DNA of 64,000 bases from positions 1-64,000 of the IMG/VR virus record IMGVR_UViG_3300014887_000002. One strand, given 5' to 3'. Positions 8,119 to 15,163 of the stretch are shown piece after piece (the stretch's first letter is position 1; each line of letters starts with the position of its first letter). The translations under genes and the position numbers were made by a program. The notes under the pieces are model-generated. The model saw only the letters and a list, made by a program, of their open reading frames with translations, made no database searches and was not told the DNA's origin. Source of the stretch: a virus.

Positions 8119-8469
8119 ATGACGCTGGGCAAGAAAAGTCAATACAGATTCGATAGACTGCTATCAGAGCTGGACATTAGCTCTCTGCGATTCCTAAGAC
8201 ATAAATATCTGCAAGATATCAGCTACTACAGGCACAGTCATGACCTAAATGTCCAAGACTATGCACAAGAATATAAGGAGCTACAGCAGAGGCTCAAAAT
8301 GATCACAGAAGAGCTTAAACTGAGAGAACAGCTGTCAGCAGTGAGGCATGAGCCGGACATATATTTCGAAGGCGACTATCTGGTTGTGTCTTATCCATCG
8401 GGCATAACCAGAAAGTATAATGTCCTAGAGGTGGATGGAGATATAGTCCTGAGTGAAATCTATGATTAG
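8119..8469 (+). CDS. Hypothetical protein, 116 aa, first gene after promoter
   Basis: Helical N-terminal two-thirds with coiled-coil character (EYKELQQRLKMITEELKLREQL), then a small beta region. No family recognised. It is first behind the BRE/TATA promoter and overlaps the next gene by 8 nt. Confidence 0.55.
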   Translation: MTLGKKSQYRFDRLLSELDISSLRFLRHKYLQDISYYRHSHDLNVQDYAQEYKELQQRLKMITEELKLREQLSAVRHEPDIYFEGDYLVVSYPSGITRKYNVLEVDGDIVLSEIYD

Positions 8470-8908
8470 ACGGTCAGACTATGAGGATCTCACAGCAGAT
8501 GAATTAAGACAGCTCATAAAGGAGCATAAGCTTGCGTTAAAGATTCTGCAAAGTCTGTATGGTGAATGCAGAGCCGAAGAAGAGAAAGTAGCAGACTTAG
8601 ACATCCTCATAGACATCTTACTGGATAATCTTGGCTATAGCAAGCACACCATTCTCTTCACCGATGCAAAAGCATTAGGCAAGTCCTATTTAGAAGACAG
8701 CAAATTCAAGAAAAGGCATGGCCGGAAGAATATAGAACTGCTAGCGACAGTTACTGTGGCAGAAGTCCTAGACTACTATGACTACAGCTATGAAATTGAT
8801 GAGCTACTGTCTGTCTTTGGCGTAGATAAGAAGAGGTTCTTTCGTGAAAAGAGCCGTATAGAGGAATACGCCTCTACGGTCTATTGGAAACAGCCCAAAA
8901 GGAGGTGA
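8462..8908 (+). CDS. Helical protein with possible cyclin-like fold, 148 aa
   Basis: An early helix region (residues 8-40) precedes a block that starts around FTDAKALGKSYL and runs through GRKNIELLATVTVAEVLDYY and SYEIDELLSVFGVDKKRFF. That pattern (a grk/grs box, an A-rich helix, then a helix-turn-helix-like pair ending GVxxxxF) resembles a TFIIB/TFB cyclin repeat. The resemblance is weak and by eye. If real, the protein could be a viral transcription factor. Start ATG 8462; GTG 8453 is an alternative. Confidence 0.5.
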   Translation: MIRRSDYEDLTADELRQLIKEHKLALKILQSLYGECRAEEEKVADLDILIDILLDNLGYSKHTILFTDAKALGKSYLEDSKFKKRHGRKNIELLATVTVAEVLDYYDYSYEIDELLSVFGVDKKRFFREKSRIEEYASTVYWKQPKRR

Positions 8909-8918
8909 TCATTAAGGC

Positions 8919-9176
8919 ATGTTCGAAGAAGAATATCCAGAAGAGTATAAGACCATCACAAAGGCACTATACAAGGCCATTAGAGCATTCTACAAGGAGA
9001 TTGAGAAAGCAGGCTATGACGGTGCATATTTCCCGCTGAAGATAAGCGTATTTGAGCTGTCCTACGACTTTGAGGACATCTTGGAAGTTCTCAGTTGGGA
9101 CAATTTAGGCTCTACCGTTACCAGACATGAGATATTGAAGGTTGCAAAAGAAATAAAGAATGAGGAGGTGAAATGA
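8919..9176 (+). CDS. Hypothetical acidic protein, 85 aa
   Basis: GGAGGTGATCATTAAGGC precedes the start. Small acidic helical protein with no recognised family, ending just before the replication genes. Confidence 0.5.
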   Translation: MFEEEYPEEYKTITKALYKAIRAFYKEIEKAGYDGAYFPLKISVFELSYDFEDILEVLSWDNLGSTVTRHEILKVAKEIKNEEVK

Positions 9177-9177
9177 T

Positions 9178-9798
9178 ATGGGAAGGGTCTTAACATGGGA
9201 AGAGGCTAAGAAACTATTAGAGCAACAGCCAAGACGCCTAATAATCCGGGAAGAGCATGGCGAAGTCGAAATCGCCTTCAGAAGTCCAATTGAAGCCATA
9301 GAACCCGGCGACACTGACTTAACTGGATACACTTGGAGTCCGCCAGAAGGAGCAGAATGGACAAAGCATGAGGCTAAGGTCGAATACAATGGAGTGACAC
9401 ATATCCTCAGCCTAGGCGGGCCTAAGTCTCCGCTTCTGTTAGGCATCCTAAACTACTGCATAGAAAACAACATCAAGCCTGAGGAGATAGTTGGCACTAA
9501 ATGGAGAATAAAGCGAGAAGGCAACAGGTATGACATCACCTTCCTTGGTAAAGAAGGCACTGAAATCAACGAGGATGACGACTACAAGAAAATCAAGGAG
9601 GCCATAGAGTCCATCAAGAAGGATATGCCAGAGTATTTAAGCAACGGCATAGCCAAAGACGAGTTCATTAGCGGCGTAGTCATAAAGGCGAATATGCTGG
9701 GCTATACTGATATAACTCGTGAGACTGTCGAGAAGCATTTTGAGAAGTTGTTAAGTGATGGCATCATTAAGGAAGAAGCAGGCTTGGTGAAGAGCTAA
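9178..9798 (+). CDS. Putative replication accessory protein with C-terminal winged helix, 206 aa
   Basis: The N-terminal 120 residues are beta-rich and contain a segment GPKSPLLLGILNYCIENN followed by GTKWRIKREGNRYDITFLGK, reminiscent of small viral DNA-binding proteins. Residues about 140-200 look like a winged helix (DEFISGVVIKAN...TRETVEKHFEKLLSDGIIKEE). Its stop overlaps the DHH exonuclease start by 1 nt (TAATG). A role as single-strand binding or replication accessory protein is inferred from position and fold impression only. Confidence 0.5.
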   Translation: MGRVLTWEEAKKLLEQQPRRLIIREEHGEVEIAFRSPIEAIEPGDTDLTGYTWSPPEGAEWTKHEAKVEYNGVTHILSLGGPKSPLLLGILNYCIENNIKPEEIVGTKWRIKREGNRYDITFLGKEGTEINEDDDYKKIKEAIESIKKDMPEYLSNGIAKDEFISGVVIKANMLGYTDITRETVEKHFEKLLSDGIIKEEAGLVKS

Positions 9799-10706
9799 TG
9801 AAAATACATTGCCATAATGACGCAGACGGTGTCACCTCCGCCTTATTTGTTTGGTATGCCTATCCAGAAAGCGAAATACTAATGAAGGCAGAATTCGGTG
9901 ATACTAGTGACTGGGAATCAGGCGACATAATGGTCGATATGAGGCCTAATGATCCGAGCATAGAAGGGCTGGTCATAGATCATCATCCCGGCCATCCAGA
10001 AAATCGCAAATACGAGTTGATATGGGATGTCTATCCAGCCTCATACATCGCCTTTAATCGCTTCAAAGACTATATTCCAAAGTCGCAGTATTGGAAGCTT
10101 GCGATAGGCTTAGGCGGAGACAATCAGCTAGAACTGTTAGATGCAGAAATCTTCGAGACAGAGCCACAACTCCTTTACAAAGTCAAGACCTACGCCTACC
10201 AGAGCTATGGCTCATGGCAACTAGCCTATTATCCACTCTATAAACTTCTTTCCTCATTGGTTAACAGCCTAATCAGAATTGGACAGTATGAAGATGCCAT
10301 CAATCTAGTTAGATTTGCAGAAAGGCCATTGGACATCTACCACTCCCAAATAGCCCAAGAGGCTAGAGCAAAAGTAAGAGACGAAGTCAAGCATATTATG
10401 TCCACCTGCGATATCATCAACCTCAGAGATGTCCATGTAGTGATCTTTGATTCAGAATACAAGCTTACTGGCTATATCGCTTCACTCATAGAGGCTTCTA
10501 AGGACACCTATGGCTCAACCATTATCGCCATTAATCGCATGGACGGCTCCTTATCTGTGAGAGGAGATTTGGCATTATACATCAAGTCTAAGGTAGCGTC
10601 ATTGCCTTACATCGAAATAGACGGACATCCCGGCTTTATGGGTGGCAGAATTAAGCAAAATGCCTATAAGTTCATAGATGACTTAGCAAAGCTATTGCAG
10701 ATATGA
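9798..10706 (+). CDS. DHH-family phosphoesterase/exonuclease (RecJ/GAN-like)
   Basis: The 302 aa protein carries HNDADG (residues 6-11), VDMRP (46-50) and the signature DHHPGHP (61-67), the metal-binding motifs of DHH phosphoesterases. Near the C-terminus GHPGFMGGRI is a DHHA1-like substrate-binding glycine motif. Archaeal members include RecJ-like nucleases and the Cdc45-like GAN partner of the replisome. Between RadA-like and primase/polymerase genes, a 5'-3' exonuclease or nanoRNase role in viral replication or recombination is likely. Stop and next start overlap (ATGA). Confidence 0.85.
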   Translation: MKIHCHNDADGVTSALFVWYAYPESEILMKAEFGDTSDWESGDIMVDMRPNDPSIEGLVIDHHPGHPENRKYELIWDVYPASYIAFNRFKDYIPKSQYWKLAIGLGGDNQLELLDAEIFETEPQLLYKVKTYAYQSYGSWQLAYYPLYKLLSSLVNSLIRIGQYEDAINLVRFAERPLDIYHSQIAQEARAKVRDEVKHIMSTCDIINLRDVHVVIFDSEYKLTGYIASLIEASKDTYGSTIIAINRMDGSLSVRGDLALYIKSKVASLPYIEIDGHPGFMGGRIKQNAYKFIDDLAKLLQI

Positions 10707-11752
10707 AGATAGAGAGCGTATCTTTCGACAATGATGGCATTGCACGCATTGAAGTTCTATCTGACTCCAACAATCGCTATGTCGTTTGCATTGACAGTGA
10801 CACGCTAAAGACTTGGTGTGATTGTCCCAGATGGGTCTATAAGAAAGAGCAGTGTAAGCATATAAAATTTGTCTTAGCTAATGTCAATTTAGCTGGCTTA
10901 AAGAGGAGGAATAATATGGAGCTGTTGAAGAGTGGTTGTGCGACAATAGACAGTCTATTAGGAGGAGGCTTCCCATACGGCATGGTCGTCTCAGTAACGG
11001 CAGAGCCTAATATAGGCAAGACCAAATTGGGTCTCCAGCTAGCAGTAGCGAATATCAAGCAGAAATGCAAGCATTCGATAATAATCGAGACTGAAGGCGA
11101 GTCCTTTGAAGACCACCTAGTCCTGATGAAGAAATTTGCGGTGAGATATGGCCTATCAGAACAGGACTTAGTTAAGCACATAAAATACTATCAGACCATA
11201 GGCGACGTCAAAGAATACGGCATCCAGAAATTGATGAAGCTATTGGGATATGACCTAAAGCTGACGCTATCAAAAGGCGGCAAATTCTCGACTGACTTCA
11301 CACAGACTAAGCTCGGCATAGATGAGACAGTCCTAAAGAATTCATCCTTCATGCTCATAGACTCGATCACTACGCCTATTAAAGAATCAGTTGGCTCTGA
11401 GACACAGAATCTACCTGCTAGAGCCTCTATAGTCCAACGGCTATATGGCAGGCTTTATCAGCTTGCTAAGACCTACAATTTGCTGGTCGTAGTAAATCAT
11501 CATACATCTGTCAATCCAGTCATGCCATTTGGAAAAGACCTAGGCAAGATATATGGGGGTCAGCCTGTCCTATACAATTCAAAATATGCGATTCAGCTTC
11601 TGCCATCCACTAATGAACTTAGAAAGAAATATTATCAGGGCTTTGAGAATGAAGCAAGACGTATCCGATTAATAAGACATCCGTATATTATAGCAGATGG
11701 GAAGCTGTATAACATTAGACTGAAGAAAGACTATGGCTTCTGCGACTTGTAA
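10703..11752 (+). CDS. SWIM zinc finger-RadA/RecA-like ATPase fusion
   Basis: The N-terminal domain holds C39, C41, C51 and H53 in the CxCx(n)CxH order of a SWIM zinc finger. The rest is a RecA-fold ATPase with Walker A EPNIGKTK (101-108), a conserved GCATIDSLLGGG entry, Walker B FMLIDSITT and a VVVNHH segment, as in RadA/RadB recombinases. SWIM domains occur in partners of Rad51 paralogues, so a viral recombination mediator is likely. An internal in-frame ATG at 10916 (M72) has a very strong ribosome-binding site, so a second product lacking the SWIM domain is likely (separate entry). Confidence 0.85.
   Translation: MKIESVSFDNDGIARIEVLSDSNNRYVVCIDSDTLKTWCDCPRWVYKKEQCKHIKFVLANVNLAGLKRRNNMELLKSGCATIDSLLGGGFPYGMVVSVTAEPNIGKTKLGLQLAVANIKQKCKHSIIIETEGESFEDHLVLMKKFAVRYGLSEQDLVKHIKYYQTIGDVKEYGIQKLMKLLGYDLKLTLSKGGKFSTDFTQTKLGIDETVLKNSSFMLIDSITTPIKESVGSETQNLPARASIVQRLYGRLYQLAKTYNLLVVVNHHTSVNPVMPFGKDLGKIYGGQPVLYNSKYAIQLLPSTNELRKKYYQGFENEARRIRLIRHPYIIADGKLYNIRLKKDYGFCDL
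10902..10918 (+). promoter_or_regulatory. Internal ribosome-binding site and start inside the SWIM-RadA gene
   Basis: AGAGGAGGA (10902-10910) is followed by ATAAT and an in-frame ATG (10916-10918), an ideal Shine-Dalgarno placement. Translation from here gives a 278 aa RadA-like ATPase beginning just before its GCATIDSLLGGG motif and lacking the SWIM finger. The site lies at the domain boundary, which argues that it is used. Confidence 0.6.
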
Positions 11753-12017
11753 TCTAAACATTAAAGAGATATACGAAATCCTGGAATTCTGGCGAGATCT
11801 AGGAGGAGAAGCATCCTTACTTTGGGAAAGCAATGAACCTGTGCTCAGCTTGATATACAGACCAGCTCCACTTGAAGAAAGAATAATGATTTACAGACTA
11901 CATTCTGAAGAGCTCATAGATTTCCAAACAAATAAGAGGAAGTCTATATCTGTAGAGGATATCAAAAAAGAGCTGTTAGACGTCATGATCAAATGGAAAT
12001 TTGAGGCCTCTTTATGA
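11733..12017 (+). CDS. Hypothetical protein, 94 aa
   Basis: Overlaps the RadA-like gene by 20 nt and the ERCC4 nuclease start by 4 nt (ATGA). Helical-acidic with a beta centre, no recognised family. Its position between a recombinase and a structure-specific nuclease suggests a repair accessory role. Confidence 0.5.
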   Translation: MASATCNLNIKEIYEILEFWRDLGGEASLLWESNEPVLSLIYRPAPLEERIMIYRLHSEELIDFQTNKRKSISVEDIKKELLDVMIKWKFEASL

Positions 12018-12646
12018 TTGTAGCTGATAGTCGAGAGCCTAGATACATCATCAATAGTCTAAAGGCAAATGGCATAAATGTGACCCGCGATTTCCTTGAG
12101 ATCGGCGATTATTTATTGCCGGGTGATACAGTCATTGAGCGGAAATCAGCCTCAGACTTCATACTCTCCATCAGGGATAATCGCCTATGGAACCAGCTAG
12201 AGAACTTAAAGCAGTATCAACATGCCGTCGTAATAATCGAGACTGAGGATATCTGGAAGGATATGTATTTCACCAATTGCCGGTATATCCACAAGTCCTA
12301 TTTCGGAGCAATAAGCTCAATAGCCATCTCATTCGGTATTCCAGTCATCACAGTCGAATCTAGAGAAGACACTATCAGACTTATTGAGGCCATCTATAAA
12401 CGAGTCACATCAGAAGGCTCAAGTGAAAGGCCTGTCAAGAAGCTGAGAAAATCAAAATCTATTCAGGAGGTCAAAGAAGACATGCTAGCACAAATACCCG
12501 GCTTGTCAATTAAGAAGTCAAAGAAGCTCTTAGAGAAATTCAAGACTGTCCACAGCATTGCCAATGCGAAAGAGGAAGAGTTTGTGCAAGTGGAAGGCAT
12601 AGGCAAGAAATTGGCTAAGACTATTTGGAATGTCTTCCATTCATGA
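12014..12646 (+). CDS. ERCC4-domain structure-specific nuclease (XPF/Mus81-like)
   Basis: Residues 5-48 give the full ERCC4 active site: DSREP, IGDYLLPG and IERKSASDF (the GDx(n)ERKx3D motif). The last 65 residues contain two helix-hairpin-helix units (IPGLSIKKSKKLLEKF and VEGIGKKLAKTIW). At 210 aa it matches the minimal archaeal XPF nuclease without the helicase domain. It would cut 3' flaps, forks and nicked junctions made during viral replication and recombination. Archaeal XPF normally works with PCNA; no PCNA gene is seen here, so the host clamp may be used. Confidence 0.92.
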   Translation: MIVADSREPRYIINSLKANGINVTRDFLEIGDYLLPGDTVIERKSASDFILSIRDNRLWNQLENLKQYQHAVVIIETEDIWKDMYFTNCRYIHKSYFGAISSIAISFGIPVITVESREDTIRLIEAIYKRVTSEGSSERPVKKLRKSKSIQEVKEDMLAQIPGLSIKKSKKLLEKFKTVHSIANAKEEEFVQVEGIGKKLAKTIWNVFHS

Positions 12647-12655
12647 GGTGGTGAT

Positions 12656-12967
12656 ATGGCTGATAAGTCAAGGATCTTAGAATTGCTGATGGAGCTTGGA
12701 TATGGGACTATAGCTAATTTCGAAGACCTAAATCTAGACGGCGTAATAAGCTGGCTAGAAAACGAGAAGCTAGCCCATCTAGAAGATCTGAAGAAGATAG
12801 CAGAGGCTATAGAGCTCATTGAGGATTACAAGAAGGAGCATGACGAGAACTTCATAAAGGTGAAATGCCCGTATTGTAGAGCTACAGGCTATATCCAGTC
12901 TGAGAAGCATAAGACCATATGCCCACTCTGCAAAGGACGGTCATTCATTTGGGCTGAGAAGTGGTAG
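12656..12967 (+). CDS. Zinc-binding protein with DnaJ-type CxxC pairs, 103 aa
   Basis: A helical N-terminus (to about residue 65) is followed by CPYCRATGYI and CPLCKGRSFI, two CxxC knuckles with the trailing G spacing of DnaJ-type zinc ribbons. Probably binds one zinc ion. No enzymatic motif. It lies between two nuclease genes, so a DNA- or protein-binding accessory is plausible. Confidence 0.6.
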   Translation: MADKSRILELLMELGYGTIANFEDLNLDGVISWLENEKLAHLEDLKKIAEAIELIEDYKKEHDENFIKVKCPYCRATGYIQSEKHKTICPLCKGRSFIWAEKW

Positions 12968-12968
12968 T

Positions 12969-13634
12969 ATGGCGTCTGTGAATCCGTTTAATCTAAAGAA
13001 AGACGAGCTACTGATATTCCTAACGGGCAGATGTAAGCACCATCATTTCTACTATGAGCATCCAGCGTGTTTCCTTAAAGAGCTAGGCAAAGAGCCAAAG
13101 AGAGGCTTCTTAGACATCGAGGTCTCTAATCTGCATGCAGACTTCGGCATAGTCCTATCCTATGCAATCAAGGTCGAGAATAAGCGAAAGATATATGCCG
13201 GCGTCATAACAAAGGAGGAGCTAACAAATGGAACTTTGGATAAGCGGGTAGTCCAAGAATGCATTAGAGACATGATGAAATTTGATGAAATCATAACTTA
13301 TAATGGGACTCGGTTTGACTTGCCTTATCTCCGATCTAGAGCTCTGCATTGGGGCTTAGAATTTCCGAAATATGGCTATATCAAGCACAAAGACGCCTAC
13401 TACATGGTCAGGAACCGGCTTAGACTTCATCGCAATAAATTGGAGGACGCATGCAGATTACTTGGCATTAAGGGCAAAACACATCTGGATGGAACACAGT
13501 GGGTCAAAGCATTGACAGGCGATAAGAAGGCTCTAAAGTATGTCCTAGACCACAACAAGAAGGATGTCATCATTTTAGAGGAGCTATATCACAGGCTGAG
13601 GGATTATGTCAAAGAAGTCAGACGCAGTATATAG
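12969..13634 (+). CDS. Stand-alone 3'-5' exonuclease (RNase H-like, PolB-exo related)
   Basis: Exo I motif GFLDIEVSN, Exo II motif YNGTRFDLPYLRSRA and Exo III region HNKKDVIILEELY (D of the DEDD set) are all present. The order matches the YprB/RNase_H_2-type exonucleases related to the PolB proofreading domain. The genome thus carries this separate exonuclease as well as the one inside PolB. Its stop overlaps the next gene by 29 nt. Confidence 0.85.
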   Translation: MASVNPFNLKKDELLIFLTGRCKHHHFYYEHPACFLKELGKEPKRGFLDIEVSNLHADFGIVLSYAIKVENKRKIYAGVITKEELTNGTLDKRVVQECIRDMMKFDEIITYNGTRFDLPYLRSRALHWGLEFPKYGYIKHKDAYYMVRNRLRLHRNKLEDACRLLGIKGKTHLDGTQWVKALTGDKKALKYVLDHNKKDVIILEELYHRLRDYVKEVRRSI

Positions 13635-13875
13635 CCAGATAGTCCGCTTCCTTAAGGCGAGAGGCTTCAAGATACTAGAGAACAAAGCTCTTCCAGTAGA
13701 TAATTGGCATGAGCTCATAGCAGAAAAAGGCTCAATCTATCTCTCCTTCTTATGGAACCCATCGGAAGAAAGCATCCTGTATGTCATACTAGCTGGTGGA
13801 GACACTCGAAGTGGTGAAACTACAGCTAGCCGTCTAGAGAAGGATTTCTTCACTTCGCTGGTGATGTTGCTATGA
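13606..13875 (+). CDS. Hypothetical protein, 89 aa
   Basis: Starts inside the exonuclease gene and ends with an ATGA overlap with the primase. The alpha-beta pattern (QIVRFLKARGFKILE, then WHELIAEKGSIYLSF) could be a small PD-(D/E)xK-like or DNA-binding fold, but no catalytic set is visible. No function assigned. Confidence 0.5.
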   Translation: MSKKSDAVYSQIVRFLKARGFKILENKALPVDNWHELIAEKGSIYLSFLWNPSEESILYVILAGGDTRSGETTASRLEKDFFTSLVMLL

Positions 13876-14768
13876 GCATGTTTGAATTCCTGGGCGGCTA
13901 TAGATTCTTCGGACATTGGAAGCAGTCTAGAATCTATAACAAAGAGCAGTTACGGGACATGCTCTCTAGATGGGCTGGGCTAGATGATTGTGGCATAACT
14001 ATATCCACATTCAAGGATGGCATTCCGATCCTTCTTTTCATTCCCTTTGACTTTGATTCGAGTGATTTAAAGCTTGCGTTTGAAGAGGCTGTTAGGACAT
14101 TCAACTTCTTCACGTCCTTAGGCTATAAGACCTGGCTTAATTATACCGGCAATAGAGGTTTTCATGTTCTGGTCAAGACTAAGCCAGAGTACTATTCGAA
14201 ATATCAGCTCAAGACATTCCAGAGCCAAATCAGACTGTTGCTTAATCTCACAACTTGTGATGCCCAGATATTTGGCGATTATAGGCGATTAATTCGCATA
14301 CCATCGACCTATCACAGGAACGGAGGCCTAGCTCAAGTCCTCGCTACAGACGGCTTCAGAGAGCTAGACTTGAATCAGTTTGTCCGGGACACCATCCCAG
14401 TCAATGGCATCTTAAAGAAATCTGCAATCAGCAGAGCTAGATACCATGAATATCCGTGCATAGAGACAATAGTCAGAGAGGATCCAGAGCCTTCACAGCT
14501 TATCCGGTTTGCATATGTTGTGCTTAGATTAGCAGAAGGCTATACGCCAGAGCAAATATTCGAGGAGATCAAGTCATTTGGCTGGATAGACTTCGATGAA
14601 CGAAAGACGATCTATCAGATAAATCATATAGCAAGCAGAGACTACAGGCCACCATCATGCAGGACTTTGCGTGATTTAGGCTACTGCATAATCCCAAATT
14701 GCAGATTTAGAAATAAGCCTAGGCAGGACTGGATAGACCGATATCCACATTTAGAGCGATATCTCTAG
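13872..14768 (+). CDS. Archaeo-eukaryotic primase (PrimPol-type)
   Basis: The 298 aa protein shows FDFDSSD (residues 59-65, the DxD metal site), TGNRGFHVLV (92-101, the sGxxGxH motif) and YRRLIRIPSTYH, together defining the AEP primase core. The C-terminal 40 residues hold PPSCRTLRDLGYCIIPNC, which resembles the cysteine pattern of the PriL C-terminal/iron-sulfur domain fused in plasmid and viral primases. It would make primers for the PolB two genes downstream. Start ATG 13872 in an ATGA overlap. Confidence 0.85.
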   Translation: MSMFEFLGGYRFFGHWKQSRIYNKEQLRDMLSRWAGLDDCGITISTFKDGIPILLFIPFDFDSSDLKLAFEEAVRTFNFFTSLGYKTWLNYTGNRGFHVLVKTKPEYYSKYQLKTFQSQIRLLLNLTTCDAQIFGDYRRLIRIPSTYHRNGGLAQVLATDGFRELDLNQFVRDTIPVNGILKKSAISRARYHEYPCIETIVREDPEPSQLIRFAYVVLRLAEGYTPEQIFEEIKSFGWIDFDERKTIYQINHIASRDYRPPSCRTLRDLGYCIIPNCRFRNKPRQDWIDRYPHLERYL

Positions 14769-14780
14769 GAGGTGAAATAA

Positions 14781-14927
14781 ATGGCGAAATGTGCTTTCTG
14801 CATTCATTTCGATGGGGAGAGATGCAAATACAAGGATGAGAAGATAGACGACCCATACAAAGATGTTGAATGTGAGGCCTACATCGACAAGTATCTTGCA
14901 ATTGCTATGGCGGAGGAACTGATATGA
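14781..14927 (+). CDS. Small Cys-rich protein, 48 aa
   Basis: GGAGGTGA precedes ATG 14781 by 5 nt. The protein has CAFC, then a single Cys in GERCKY and one in VECEAY, a likely one-zinc site resembling short viral zinc fingers. It overlaps the next gene by 4 nt (ATGA). Confidence 0.65.
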   Translation: MAKCAFCIHFDGERCKYKDEKIDDPYKDVECEAYIDKYLAIAMAEELI

Positions 14928-15163
14928 TGGAAGTCCTTTGGACTGGAGTCTGCATCTTTATGCTAGTGCTATTTCTCGGATACTACATCAAGGCAGTGGT
15001 CAAAGAGACACTGCGAATCAAAAGCATCTTAAATGAAAGCCAGGATTTGCTGACAGAATACATCAGAGAGTTGCTGTATAAATCTGAAACAGAGAAGGCA
15101 GAGACTAAGAAGACTAAATCTGAAAAGAAGGACGATATGATTTATATGAAGGCATATGTGTGA
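14924..15163 (+). CDS. Membrane-anchored charged protein, 79 aa
   Basis: One N-terminal hydrophobic segment (about residues 4-24) is followed by a cytoplasmic-type helical, Lys/Glu-rich tail (ETEKAETKKTKSEKKDD). It lies between primase and PolB and overlaps PolB by 8 nt. It may tether replication factors to the membrane; this is inference only. Confidence 0.55.
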   Translation: MMEVLWTGVCIFMLVLFLGYYIKAVVKETLRIKSILNESQDLLTEYIRELLYKSETEKAETKKTKSEKKDDMIYMKAYV

